Assembly: GCA_004194705.1 (NCBI GenBank)
Contig: SADC01000439.1
Span: 1-64,000 of the forward strand
Direction of reading: 5' to 3'
From: Ditylenchus dipsaci
Taxonomy: Eukaryota; Nematoda; Chromadorea; Rhabditida; Anguinidae
DNA: 64,000 nt
Shown: in pieces, positions 11,601 through 21,410 of the stretch
How the letters are laid out: every line of letters begins with the position of its first letter
Numbering within the stretch: the first letter of the stretch is position 1
Made by a program: the position numbers and the translations under genes
Notes under the pieces: generated by a model
The model's database searches: none
Seen by the model: only the letters and a program-made list of their open reading frames with translations
Told to the model about the DNA's origin: nothing

Positions 11601-14600
11601 AATTTGATTCTGGAATCTGTTCAAATCGAGTTGATAAATCGTTTTAGCATTTGTTTTTTTTTTCAGAATAAACTACTATACATTTTTCACGTGCAATTCT
11701 GAGGTCTTTTTTTTAGACCACAAGCAAAGGTTATCTAGTGCTTCCTGAAGTTTAATTGATTCATTTTTGGTTTGAAAGCTGTGATATATTTTCACATCAT
11801 CAGCAAAAAAATTTTATTCCTATTTCTTTCGGCAGGCACTTTGGGAGATCATTTATGTATGTAAGAAATAGGAGTGGTCCCAAGACACTTCCTTGAGGGA
11901 CACCAGGGGTGGTAGTAACAATCAACGGATAAAATCCGCGGATACGGATAAAATCCACGGATAGAAATATCCGCGGATAAAAACCCGTAGTAACAATCAC
12001 GGATAGAAAAATCCACGGATACGGATAAAATCCGCGGATTTATCCGCAGCTAAGGATAAATCCGCGGATATATCCACGGATTTATCCGCGGATATTTGAT
12101 TGTTACTACGGATTTTATCCGCGGATATTTATCCGTATCCGCGGATAAATATCCGCGGATTTTTTGATTGTTACTACCGATTATCCGTATCCGCGGATTT
12201 TATCCGAGGATACGGATTTATCCGCGGATATTTTGATTGTTACTACCACCCCAGAGGCAATATTTTTTGGCTCGGAAAAGGAATCATTTATTTTAACTCG
12301 AAAGGTTCTTCCAGTCAGAAATTCTTTTATAAAATGGAATATTTTTCCTTTTATACCCAAATTATGAACTTTTTCAAGCAAATTTTGATGAGGAGTTGAA
12401 TCAAAAGCCTTGGCAAAATCAATGTAAATGATGTCTGTATCATTGTTTTGCCTGAGAGATTGAGTAATATCATAAAGCGTTGCTTATAATTGGGTATCCG
12501 TTGATCGGTTTTTCAAAAACCAAATTGATCAGAAGAAAAAAAATTTATTCAGTAAAAGTTTGTTATTTTTTTGGCAAGAATTTGTTCTAAAAACCGGCAT
12601 AATGTGCAAGTCAAAGAAATCGGCCTATAATTAGAAGGGTTTGATTTGTCCCCTTTTTATAACACTTTATAGCACTATAATTGAGGTTTTCCAAAAACTC
12701 GGAATTTTTCTCTAATCTAGTATAGCTCTAAATAAAGTAGTGACAGGTTCTGCCAAAACAAGAGCACTTTTTTAAGGATAATAAAAGGAACCTTATCTGG
12801 AGAAGTCGAATATCGGTTAGGCAATTTGTTCAAAAGATTATAAATTTCATGAACTCGGAATTCAGTATCCTCTAAAGTGTTGTTATCTTCAAAACAAGGA
12901 GTGATTTCAGCTTTTTCATTGTGCGACTTATTTGAAAAAGAAGCCAAAAATGTTTCAGATAGTATTCGAGCTTTGTCGTAGTCATTAAGAAATAATTCCG
13001 AATTGTTTTCTAATGCAGGAATTGTTCGACTCGGATTAATTTTTTTGTTGATGTTTTATAAAAATCTTTGCGAGTTTTTCCAAGAAACTTTTTTTCATGA
13101 TCATTATGCAGTTTTGTTAAAAAGGTTTTTGTTGCTGACAACAATTTTTATATTTATTTTTTATATGCAGATTTGTGAGAGCCAAACGATGAAGTCTAAG
13201 TTTTTTTTGAAAGTTTTTTTATTTGCTTTGTATATTTGATTCCATTATTTGGTGAGATATCTTTGAAAGGAAGACAGTTGTAGATGTTTTTACACACAAT
13301 ATTTATAAAATGTATTTATTTTCAACTGTAAATTGATAAGAATTTATTGCTCCCAGTTGATTTTTGATAGCTCAATGTTCAGAAGAGACAAATTGACAAA
13401 AGAAATGTCTCTTGTTTTTGATTTAGTCACTTTCGTAAACAGTTTTTTTGTATGCAAAGGAAAAGAAATGTAATTATGATCAGATGTTGAGAAAGGGTCA
13501 AGAACATGGGTGTTGGAAATCAAATTAGCAGGACTAGTGAGTACTAAATCAAAAAGTTGTTGTATCTCTTGTAGGACTAAAAATGTGTTGCTTAAAACTA
13601 TTTTGAGCTATAAAATTTAAAAGTAAAGCTGAGACTTAATCGTTTTCACTTCTCATTGAGGACCAGTCAATTTTTGGCAAATTAAAATCTCCACAAAACA
13701 GTGTGTTACCAGAAGATAATTTTGTTAAAATTTTGAAAAAAGATTTTGTTTTATTTAATAAACGCAATGAAGTTCTGTTTTCGGCTTTACTAAAAGTTTG
13801 ATAAAAGTGACCTCAAATCCATCTTTTTCGTTAGGTATTTCTTTAAATAGATTTCTAGTCGATATAAGGATAGCGCTTCCACCCCTCTCTGGTTAATCTA
13901 TTAGTCAGAATCGGTGTGTATTTTCCATTGCAGGAAAGTTCATTTAGATTTGTTTTGTCATTACTTAACCAAGTTTCCGTAATAAATATCAGGTCTGGGT
14001 TATGATTTGAAACGATATGGTGAAGCTCAGGAATTTTGTTGAAAATGGAACGCGCATTAAAATCAAGGCACTTAAAATTTCCTAGTTTGTTCCCAAAATC
14101 CTAGTGCTGCTTCTTAAAAAGCTTAGGATTCTTATTTTCTTTAACAGAAAGATCAGAAACATAAAATTTTTCTCGTAGCACTGTTCTCTTATAGCACTCA
14201 AAATCTATAACTCACTTTCCGTCATGTCTCGGTGAACAGTGATAGGTCCAGGATGAGTATAAAGAGAAGCAACAGCCTTGCCAAAGCTCCGGAGAAAATC
14301 GTTTCGGTCTCTCTCGATTGAGAAAGGGACTTGATAATTCTGCCACGGTGAAAGTTTTTAGAGCCATGCCTATGGACCTTAGCCAAATCAACGTCTAGGG
14401 GTTTGCCGGTTGCCTTGATGATTGATGAAATAAGAAATGCATCATTTTCCTTTGTTGCATTGTCGTCATCTGCTTCTGGAACCCGCTCAATGACAGCCCG
14501 TAGAGATTTACCTTTCATTTGCTCTGCCTCACGCATTGCTTGAACCATACTCTGCGTTAGATCAAGAGAAGGCTTTCCATAGCCGTTTTCTTTCTTTGGC

Positions 14601-17600
14601 TCTTGTTGAAGTTTGTCGACCCGATCGCGGAGGGAGCAGTTCTCTTGGATGATCTTCCCATTGATAGCAGTCAGCCTTTTATTGTTCTCAGTCAAGGTTT
14701 CAGTACACTAAGTCGAAGAAACCAGCGATCTTGTTGTTGTTCGATGGTGTTAAGGTGTTGAGCAATAATTTTGGCTAGGTTATCCTTTCCCAGCTTGTCA
14801 TAGGAATATTTTTAGACATTAAAGATCAGCTAAATCGATTGGGCAAAAAAGAAAACAAATAGAGAGAGATATTCTCCAAGCGGCTTTTGCTAGCTTGAAA
14901 AATAAAGGGAATGATTACATATTTAAATTTCAAAATGTTTGGTCAAACGTATATCTGGGAAAAAAAGCATTCGGTATTTGCCTCTTTTCATCAGAAATCA
15001 CAAAGATCTTATTGGGCTCTATCTTCTCGGTCACAACACCCATTCCAGAATAGGTACACCCATACCGGGGTAGACACATATCCTGTAAGGTCATCTGTCT
15101 CCAAGTCATGGTGTTGAAAAAGACTAAAAGGCAAAAAAAGACTAAAATTTGAAATCGTATTGAAATTTTGCTGTAGACTAAAATCGCTGTCAATATTTTA
15201 GTGTTATTTTAGTCTTTTAGTCTATTTTAGTTCTATTGAAGTCTTCTGTTAGTCTTTTTCAAAAATATCAGTGTTCCTTAAGTGGTCTGAATGTTCTATG
15301 TTCAGGTGATCTTAAGATGCAGGAAAGCTCAAGAATTGAAGCCATGGTAGTTCAGAGCCCTAATCAAAGACGTTCAAAGGCTACATCTATTCCTTGCGCC
15401 CTCTAAAAGTCCATGTCTTTTTCTTCTCTAGATTGTGTTCAATGAGCGTGTTCATTCTGAGAAGCATTGGTTGTCAAGCAAACAGTACGGCTATCGTTTC
15501 AATTTGCTGATGGAAAATGGTTACGAAACAGAACTTGTTCGATATATAACGTTCCTGACTGCCAGAGGATTCTCAAAAAGAACAGATACTCTCTGCAACA
15601 GATACTCCCATACTCTCTCTCTCTCTAACTTTTTCATTATCAAATGTCAATGCTTTCAGAATATATTTCAAAATCAAAGGTTTATCTCATTTTGGAGGAG
15701 TTTAGCAGACTTGTGTACAGTTTTTTCAATTACGTCTCCAGAAGGTTACCACTTTTTGTAGAATTCGGAACTCCGACAATGATGTCAACAAGCGTGTCAA
15801 AGATTTTCTGCCATCTCCGTCCACATTCAGCAGACGTTTTGAAGATGAACTGGAATCATTTATAGATACCATGGTCGAAAAACTATCGTCTCTAAAACGC
15901 TTTGGTGGTGGATTTGTACAAGAACTCTGAATTGTCTTTCCAAGTCAAGAATGCTTGCAGCAAAGTTGAAATGGGAATGAAGAAACTGGAAAGAATCACT
16001 AACTATCTCAGGTAAATTTCTTTCTATTTGTTGTTCTCTTATGCAATTTATTTTCAGTCAAAATGACCGAATTCGATTATAGGTAGTGTTCGCTTTGAAA
16101 TCTTTGATATGTTCAGCCAAGCAAAGTCGAGGATGAAATAAATGCATATGTTTCAATGCCGGTAATCGAATCGGACCCGCTCAAGTTTGGAAGAACAATG
16201 GATCTATAAGTAACTTTCTGGCGTTAAATTTTCACTGATTAAACTATTCTAGTATTTGCCAAACCTCACTCGAATTGCTAAGATGATACTCGCAGCGCAG
16301 AGATTAAGCTCAGCTAGTGAGAGGGCATTGAAGGATCTGCGATGTGTGCAACTGAATGTATCCAAAGAAGGCGGCTACACTCATCCATCTGAGTAACTTG
16401 TACTTGAAAGAAATTGGTTAATGTTTATTTCTGTTTGTTGTCTTCAAGCCCTGGAAATAAAGTTGAAATTACGGTTAGCATAGTAGTAATATCCGGAATC
16501 TCATAAATCTCACATACTTAATGAAAAAAACAGAAAAGAAGAGATTGGAATTTTTAACTAAAAGTATGACAGTATTTACTTCACACTGCGGTGAAAAAAA
16601 TTTAACAAGGAAGAAGAGGAAAATACAGGGTGTGTCAGAATTACGCGCACTTTTTTTGAAAAATTTGGCGAGGTAGCTCCTTGCCCGGTCGATTTCCGTT
16701 TTCGGGACCCTAACCCGAGGAAATCTCCAGAATTACGGGGCTTTTAATAATCAATAACACAGACTTCCCATTCGTCTTTATTCGTACAATAATAGACAAT
16801 AAGAAACAACAAGAAAAAAGGATAAATTGAGAGAAAAATTGAAACCTTTAGGAATGCCCACTGTCGATTATTCGGAACATCTCTTCTAGACCAAGTTTGA
16901 ACTGCTTCGCACAAAGTCGGTTTGCTTGCTCTTGATACTTGATATTAGCCATGATCTAAACGTGAAAAGCATGAAAAGGAAGAGATATACCATGCAGACA
17001 GCATGAATCCAATTAAAATTGATAACATATAAAAAAATTAAGACAGAAAGAGCAATGTGCGCGTAATTCTGACACACCCTGTAGCATGAGACTAATAAAA
17101 TTTTCAAAAAAAACCCTGAAAGACAGGTGAACTGGACCAGGACCATTGAGGGTGCATCAGGGCCATTGTGTGTAGATATAGAGCATCAAATAAGGATCTG
17201 GACCAAGAGGGGTGGACATCGACTAAAAAGAGTAGTTGAAGAGCTATTTAGAGACCATTGAAAGTATATTAGGACCAGGATACAAGGACACCACGACAAT
17301 CACCTCCAGATGATCCCTCAAGGTTCATGTGTGAAAAAGATCAACAAAGGATGGTATCCTACTCAAAATTTTACACTGGACGCGGTTCGATAATGCTGAA
17401 ACTGTGATTTTAACGACTCAAATTGCAAAACCTAGGGTAGGTACCCAGGGCTCAGGTGGATATTAAGCTGGATGGTCTAAAAACAAGATTTTAGTTGAAA
17501 TCGAAAACAAATCATTTATCATTAAGGAAGTTGAGTTTGATAAAACTAAATTCGTAATTTTCGCCCCCCAAATCCCCACCTGCATGACCTGAAAAATTTA

Positions 17601-18095
17601 GCCAAGTTAACAAAAAAACCAAGCAATTTTTTTTGCGAATGATCGAATATTGAGGGTTGAAACAACATTACCTTGGTTCCCCAAACAAATTTTTGGTCCC
17701 AAACCCAATCTAAATAAAAAAAACATTAGTATTGGGAGTCGTTTCACGTCTTAAACTTTGGAAGAGTTAAAAATTCAGCTCAGAAGCCAAGGTCTCCACA
17801 ATAATAAATTAAAAAGTGCTACCTTTTTCGTCGGTGTCAAAGTTACTATTGTTGAGTGTGGTAGTTTTTGGCCTAATCATCTGCTCATTTTTGACACAAG
17901 TGATCGTCGAAGTGCACTTTTTCCTTGATTTTTTGGCTGCACCTTGCAAATGAGTATCTCTTGCAGTTCCTGTTTGTTGTGCAACACCTCCAGCCAGTTG
18001 AGCTAATACCCTAGGTTGTCCAAACACCTTTTTTCCTGATGGATTTGGATAGAATGACGAGTATATAAGCGATCACAATGAACACAAGGTATCAT
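5616..18095 (-). CDS. C2HC-type zinc finger protein, ZC2HC1/ZNF474-like (partial model)
   Basis: Two exons are clear. Exon 1 (18095-17823) starts with ATG and at once gives a C2HC finger, [21 protein letters not shown], then a basic tail ending at a GTAGCA donor. The last exon (5982-5616, acceptor ATTTTAG) gives a second finger (CYVCG...HQEKC), a linker with WHALASKLP, and a third finger [18 protein letters not shown] before a TAA stop. Spaced CxxC...HxxxC fingers with a W-x-x-x-x-x-KLP linker are typical of ZC2HC1/ZNF474 proteins, several of which are linked to cilia or sperm. One-base frame breaks occur near 18021-18026 and 5769-5772. Any middle exons were not found. The intervening 11.8 kb is filled with nested transposons. 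Linking the two exons into one gene is inference. Confidence 0.6.
6100..7000. other. Gene-free AT-rich intronic stretch
   Basis: Long A and T runs, no splice-bounded ORF. A motif around 6115-6170 (GAAATTCCTTGGTTTTGAAA then CGGCCATAACTTTTT) recurs at 55035-55085 and 62120-62170, so part of it is an interspersed repeat. Confidence 0.4.
7030..7645. repeat. Tandem repeat, about 160-175 bp unit, four copies
   Basis: Four diverged direct copies. Each has GGGTTTGTTAAGAC, then CGATTTTC, then GGGTGGGTACC, then a CAGGTGGA-TCCACCTG palindrome, then CCTGAAAAATAA. The GTTTGTTAA starts lie at about 7053, 7227, 7385 and 7548. A fifth, more diverged copy is at about 17400-17600. It lies in the zinc-finger gene intron and is non-coding. 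Confidence 0.75.
8121..8554 (-). pseudogene. LINE ORF2, 3' segment (reverse transcriptase C-terminal module)
   Basis: Continues the ORF2 frame broken by the LTR insertion: the reading YIRPN (ending 11434) joins [10 protein letters not shown] (from 8554) without loss. The segment then runs through [19 protein letters not shown] and LIMLYKILF to WNKINP and a stop at 8121. Internal frame breaks are present around 8450. Conserved in CR1/L2-clade elements. Confidence 0.75.
8560..8719 (-). repeat. 3' LTR of the Gypsy-like element
   Basis: 160 bp, nearly identical to the copy at 11273-11433. The difference is a small indel cluster near the GGACACG block. TG...CA termini with a 7-bp terminal inverted repeat TGTTGTG/CACAACA. 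Confidence 0.93.
8720..8731 (-). other. Polypurine tract of the LTR element
   Basis: On the minus strand AAGGGGGAGA abuts the 3' LTR directly. This is the expected position of the plus-strand priming site for an element transcribed on the minus strand. Confidence 0.8.
9041..9436 (-). CDS. Repeat-rich C-terminal tail ORF of the LTR element
   Basis: 131 codons made of four diverged repeats of a roughly 30-residue unit containing [20 protein letters not shown]. The RRSxRPxxP pattern resembles the basic tail after the integrase in many Gypsy polyproteins, so it may be what remains of pol after internal deletion. Adjacent minus-strand frames (9331-9666) carry the upstream part, implying one frame break. 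Confidence 0.45.
   Translation of the reverse strand: MVDQTQMQAILDSSLPRSSVAPVLRRSTRPQQPVVNQTQLQVPPHQSLPRSSVAQVLHRSARHHQPVVDLFQVLLRSAPPRQPLVVRNTMPKPLNQSSPDSSVTQVIRRSARPRQPRQVLSIQPGGSIWIQ
9572..10216 (-). CDS. Retropepsin-like aspartic protease of the LTR element
   Basis: 214 codons overlapping the end of gag by 74 nt in a different frame. Active-site motif [12 protein letters not shown], a flap-like glycine-rich stretch ([13 protein letters not shown]) and the downstream DLVGRPW block identify a retropepsin. It would be made as a gag fusion by frameshifting, or separately if the overlap is a sequence error. No polymerase follows. Confidence 0.8.
   Translation of the reverse strand: MNPTVIQTLFIQMTFYRYGSILSAESEKVSPWKLSLVINSIRCNNLLMDTGAEETLLTAQTWIQIGKPTLQPTSRSGRSFTGHSIKLLGMVNLDVKFRNQTHRLKAYIIKGGHLSDLVGRPWIKVFDLIKPLTASCPTINSAHIFPGNSNSATSIPIGALSLSASQMQLNQTEAEVIVPISLSNADQVVEKLKLILRQSFSAHTGLFQRQLSSL
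10143..11258 (-). CDS. Gag polyprotein of the LTR element
   Basis: From the first ATG after the primer site (11258) to 10143, about 371 codons. A Q/A-rich N terminus ([14 protein letters not shown]) is followed by a capsid-like domain with [24 protein letters not shown] and DFRKYADAV, as in nematode-type Gypsy gag proteins. Two zinc knuckles come near the C terminus: [14 protein letters not shown] and [14 protein letters not shown]. The frame stays open upstream into the LTR to 11318, but the ATG after the primer site is the better start. Confidence 0.85.
   Translation of the reverse strand: MDLDQFKAIMEAQAQIQAQAQAQQNQIQAQQNQLLVQSLKEMFLACGNGAALNPQGDNALGGAGNNSTNSSLHLVSSLSARMEMFVYNPMEDLTFDKWYARYSVLIETDGASLPDESKVKLLIGKLSECDFRKYADAVQPKGPYEKPYAEVVAILKSLFATTRSLVICRYEALKQVQNGGQDLISFATQVNASVELAKLGSMDEEDHKCLILISGMQDQCGQRARCIQLMERAEAENRKITLNELVEECKKQSMFNSDLDQLSKQMNSYQLSAAVAQIPRRKDTKFRSQPAPNYFRSQHQIEQAYDGVCDSCGANDHQRSQCRHKNAICRNCHLKGHIKSACRRPISDESNRNSNAIHTNDILQVWLNSLR
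11261..11270 (-). other. Primer-binding site, tRNA-Ser type
   Basis: Minus-strand TGGCGCAGTC begins two bases after the 5' LTR. It complements the 3' end of metazoan tRNA-Ser whose acceptor stem starts GCAGUCG (CGACUGCGCCA), as in 17.6/297-type elements from memory. The match runs for 10 nt. Confidence 0.7.
11273..11433 (-). repeat. 5' LTR of the Gypsy-like element
   Basis: 161 bp, TG...CA termini, upstream of gag in the minus orientation. It pairs with 8560-8719. The GTTAG target copy follows at 11434-11438. Confidence 0.93.
11434..14110 (-). pseudogene. LINE ORF2, endonuclease and reverse transcriptase segment
   Basis: Endonuclease motifs [14 protein letters not shown] and [14 protein letters not shown] are readable at about 14040-13640. 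Reverse transcriptase motifs follow: a fingers segment around 12947-12720, [12 protein letters not shown] at about 12430-12380, [20 protein letters not shown] at 12381-12300, and the template-grip motif [12 protein letters not shown] at about 11900-11865. The catalytic box appears altered: FADD reads as FCADD near 11800. Several frame breaks. The foldback at 11907-12251 splits GV from PQG. Confidence 0.75.
11907..12251. mobile_element. Foldback element with ATCCGCGGAT repeats, CAG target duplication
   Basis: 345 bp inserted in the LINE reverse transcriptase. Termini are inverted GGGTGGTAGTAACAATCAA, flanked by CAG (11904-11906 and 12252-12254). Removing the element plus one CAG restores the LINE codons for A-S-G-V-P-Q-G. 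The interior is mostly palindromic ATCCGCGGATA units, with further GTAGTAACAATCA copies in both orientations near 11987, 12098 and 12165. A 3-bp CWG duplication would fit PIF/Harbinger-type mobilisation. That assignment is inference. Confidence 0.8.
14195..14812 (-). pseudogene. LINE ORF1 (coiled coil plus RRM-like domain)
   Basis: A coiled-coil stretch ([20 protein letters not shown]) is followed by an RRM-like region with [10 protein letters not shown] and DLAKVHRHG, typical of CR1/L2 ORF1 proteins. The frame shifts near 14330: [14 protein letters not shown] and [11 protein letters not shown] lie in another frame and end at a stop about 14195. An upstream frame to about 14812 supplies the N terminus. 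Nucleic-acid-chaperone role in the parent element. Inactive here. Confidence 0.7.
15430..16400 (+). pseudogene. Degenerate hAT transposase fragment
   Basis: Plus-strand pieces in several frames: [20 protein letters not shown] (about 15790-15850), [17 protein letters not shown] (about 15910-15965), [20 protein letters not shown] (about 16120-16180) and [20 protein letters not shown] (16253-16315) followed by ASERA. The last block is the hAT C-terminal dimerisation region (DPLxFWK...LA...ASSERxFS). Two tiny introns (about 16011-16056 and 16210-16252) have canonical borders. Frame breaks and the lack of an upstream catalytic frame make it inactive. It lies in the zinc-finger gene intron. Confidence 0.75.
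16626..17081. mobile_element. Mariner-type MITE with CAGGGTGTGTCAGAATTACG ends
   Basis: Inverted termini CAGGGTGTGTCAGAATTACG are flanked by TA (16624-16625 and 17082-17083). TA duplication and this end sequence are typical of Tc1/mariner elements. The 456-bp interior has no transposase. Confidence 0.85.
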
Positions 18096-18159
18096 TTGAG
18101 GTAAGAGAAAATTCTCATTCAGTAGTGGATTTAAATAAATAACTTCTTTTGTTTAAACC

Positions 18160-19800
18160 TGCTTTTGCGTGAAGAACATTCGAGGTTGCTTAGGCAACGC
18201 TTGTTTTAGAAAAAAAAATTAAATTTAAGGATTAGAAACGAGGTAAATAGGAGGTAGCAAAGCTTTAAGATGGGTTTGGGAAAGTTGCATCTTCCGGATG
18301 AAGCTTGGCCGGCATTCGCTGGTTGTTACTATTTTATAGATTTTACGTTAACACTGGGCTCCCAGACGTCCTTATTTATTAGATTTGTTTTTATTTCGCC
18401 ATTCCAAATGTTATTTTTCTTAGTATTTTACGTCAAAATCTTATATTTTAGCAGCAAAAGAGCAATAATCACTAATATAAAATAGCACATTTTCGGTAAA
18501 ATACCCTAAAATGTAATTATTTTGAGCAAATTTTCTTATTTTCGAAAAAATATCTCGGAGCCCTTTGTTAACAACATCGTCAACGAAACTCGGGAACATA
18601 CAGAGAAGACAAAAAATGACTACAAAACATCAAGCAAAATCATTGTTTTGTTTTAAATAGGTGAAAAGTCAAAGTGTTTTTTTGGATGGGCATTACACAG
18701 CGTCTCAAAAAATTATATGCTGTCAAATATAGATTGGCGTTCGGTTTTTTAAATTTTTTTGCTAAATATTCGAATTTTCAATGTTTTATTTTTATTTTTT
18801 TACATTTTTTGCAACTTTTTTATTTCTATTACGCGACAGATAACTTGTAACAATTTCCGTCATCTAAAATCAAATTTTCGTCTGGTGGAAAACAATCCAC
18901 AGCCAAACGTTGAGTGAAAACTGCATTTCTATCATAATTTTTTGCGTTTTATTGCTCAACCATAATCTATTATTTTTTCTGCAGCATTTGTTCACTTTTG
19001 GTGGCCTTTTCCCCTATTTGCTTCTCCGCGTTTTTCGTGGTCATTATCACCAGAAAAACTCTAGAAATTTAGAGAAATTCTGTAAAAAAAAATAGTAGCA
19101 AAGTTTTTTCAAAAAATTAATATGCGGTTTTACAGGCTGGCACTTTGTCAGGAGGCTAGATAACTTCAATTTTGAAACATCAATCGACAGCCCGGACAAA
19201 AGGCTACATTTTGTACAAACTCACTTTTTACTTCTTCAGATACTAAGGGAGATATGGGTAAAAGTAGTCTGCCAATCAATCTCTAACAGTAATAGTTCAA
19301 AACAAAATAAACAAAATACAAAAAATTTTAATGTATAATGCAAAAAATGAAAACATAGAATGATTGAGCTAGAACTTAGCTTTCGATTCATATAAGATAT
19401 TTAAATTTTAAAATCAAACATTAAAAATATGATTACAAAAATGAAAATTTGGGATCCACCAGTTATCGTTTTGTCTCGACACAAAAATAATAATTCAAAC
19501 TGAATTTGAACTTGTAGTTGACGCTTGACACGCTGTGTCTACTATTCTAAGACTGGATTCTGAGCGCTGGAAAAAGAGAACTGCCTTAACGCTTGGCCAC
19601 ACGGAGGTGTGAGAGTCAGCAAAATTTTATCACAGATTTATTAGGAGTGACATTTATGTTTTATCAAGCACACTGAGCATATTTTTTAAAAAGTAGATGG
19701 CGTCCCGTCTACCACCCCTTCGTTTTTAGCTGGTTGTCCTGACCTGAATTTTTTAAAATTTAAAACCCAATTTTTCGTGTTGCTAGCTATCCGTCCTCTC
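18160..19800. other. Gene-free stretch
   Basis: AT-rich, with short ORFs lacking splice context or recognisable motifs. No RNA gene or clear element found. It lies upstream of the zinc-finger gene start at 18095 and may include its promoter or 5' UTR exons. Confidence 0.35.
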
Positions 19801-20639
19801 GCCCTAATTTATAATTTACAGCCAGCCTTCGTTTGACCGTCTTGACCTTTTTTCTGTGTACCGGCCGTTCTCACTTCCATCCAGATGGCACCATACTGCC
19901 GAGGTGAGGAGAAGACTATGCAGAGTTGCACCTCTAATTTGTAAAAAAGGCATGAGCCTGTGAAAAAAGGCATTTAATATAAAATTTTCTCGAAAAGTAG
20001 CATTTAATGTAAAAAAAATTCTCGAAAAAAGCAGGTCAAACAAAAATGCCTTTTTTCTTCACAAGGAAAAAACGGCGGGACATTTGAAAAAAAGGCTAAG
20101 CCTGTTTAAAAAGGCAAAATGGCAACCTTGGGACTATGCTAGAGAGCGCTGGAAAAAGAGAACCCTCCTAGGTAACATTTTGTTTAAATTTTAAGTCTCA
20201 CTAAATTTCCCACCAATGTCCATTCTATTTTATATAAATGACTGGTGACGATAAGTTGCTTCTAGCTACTAAAACTAGCGACAGTATGCCGTAAAAGCAT
20301 GGTAAAACCGCAGTTGGATACAAATTGTGATTGGATACCGCAGTTGGATACATTTTCGGGACATAGTTTGGGAGATAGTTTATAGTACTGCGGTGGTGGT
20401 AGATTGTAGTTCATACGTAGTGGTACCTAAATGGTAGTACTCAGTTGGCAGTACCCAAGTTGCATATTTGACTATCTTTTGTAATGCATCTGACCATGTT
20501 GGTAGCTGGATCATCTGTATGTCCATATACCAACAAATCCAAGTGGTCGTCTACTTGGATCAAATTTTATTTTGGGGAAATTTCAATTTTGGTACAAATA
20601 AACAGGACTCCCGACACGATTTTAATCACAAAAAGGTAA

Positions 20640-20880
20640 AACTGCGACTCGCTACAAATTGTGACTCGCTACAGAATTGATTTTTTTTTATTTTTTTTGA
20701 CTGTTTTTTGCATGTTTATTTAACTTTTTTTCTTTTAACTTTTTTTTAACTTAGGCCTTAGGCTTAGGCAAGGATAGGCCAGCGCACGTTAGGACAAACT
20801 CAAACGTGTGTCCTAGACTGAGCACCAAAAGGCGCCAATTTGAAAAAACTGTAGCGAGTCACAATTTGTAGCGAGTCGAA
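20640..20880. repeat. Foldback repeat with GACTCGCTACA arms
   Basis: The left side has two direct copies of GACTCGCTACA with AAATTGT between. The right side has GTAGCGAGTC twice in inverse. A TAGGCTTAGGCAAGG...GGCCAGCGCACG block inside recurs at 24320-24365. A similar design with CCGCAGTTGGATAC units lies at 20310-20350 and 22240-22300. Confidence 0.55.
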
Positions 20881-20942
20881 TGTCAGTCCACAAAAAAGGT
20901 TGGTTTTGAATTTTGATTCGATATACTATCACGAGTTGATAG

Positions 20943-21410
20943 CAGTGTTTTCAAAAGTCAAGGTCAAGTTCAAGGTCAAGGTAAAACTTGACTTTAAAAC
21001 TTCAAGGTCGTTTTTCTCGATTTTTAGTAAGGAAAATGGGTCTGAATTTTTTCCTATCCTTAAAGTCAAGATTTTGCGCTGAACAAAACGTACTTTTCAG
21101 AATAACGATATAATTTTGGCACGATGAGATATAGCTTAAAGTCGAGGTAAAATCACCTTGATTTTACCTTGACCTTGACTTTCGCTAAAATCAAGGTGAT
21201 TTTACCTTGACTTTAGGCTATATCTCATCGTGCAAAATTATATCGTTATTCTGAAAAGTACGTTTTGTTCAGCGCAAAATCTTGACTTTAAGGGATAGGA
21301 AAAAAATTCAGACCCATTTTCCTTACTAAAAATTGAGAAAAACGACCTTGAAGTTTCAAAGTCAAGTTTTACCTTGACCTTGAACTTGACCTTGACTTTT
21401 GAAAACACTG
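20943..21410. mobile_element. hAT-type foldback element with 8-bp target duplication
   Basis: 468 bp, two inverted arms of about 225 bp with very few differences. Termini CAGTGTTTTCAAAAGTCAAG. Exact 8-bp duplication GTTGATAG at 20935-20942 and 21411-21418. CAGTG termini plus 8-bp duplication are diagnostic of hAT transposition. The arms contain AAGGTCAAG repeats. No coding capacity. Confidence 0.9.

Larger units (their letters stand above)
7905..14830 (-). mobile_element. Degenerate CR1/L2-like non-LTR retrotransposon (LINE), with two nested insertions
   Basis: Minus-strand LINE in 5'-3' order: ORF1 (14812-14195), apurinic endonuclease (about 14110-13300, with [11 protein letters not shown] and [13 protein letters not shown]), reverse transcriptase (about 12950-11650, with [23 protein letters not shown] and [14 protein letters not shown]) and the C-terminal module (8554-8121, RRYPHIV...LWNKINPDM). 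Stops and frame breaks make it inactive. An LTR element (8560-11433) and a foldback element (11907-12251) interrupt it. Removing each with one copy of its target duplication restores the reading frame, so both came later. The LINE itself is about 3.7 kb. Outer ends are approximate. Confidence 0.85.

Noticed and set aside
12100..12399. 99-codon plus-strand ORF rich in Tyr and Arg
   Set aside because: Product of the palindromic ATCCGCGGAT repeats, running into antisense LINE sequence.
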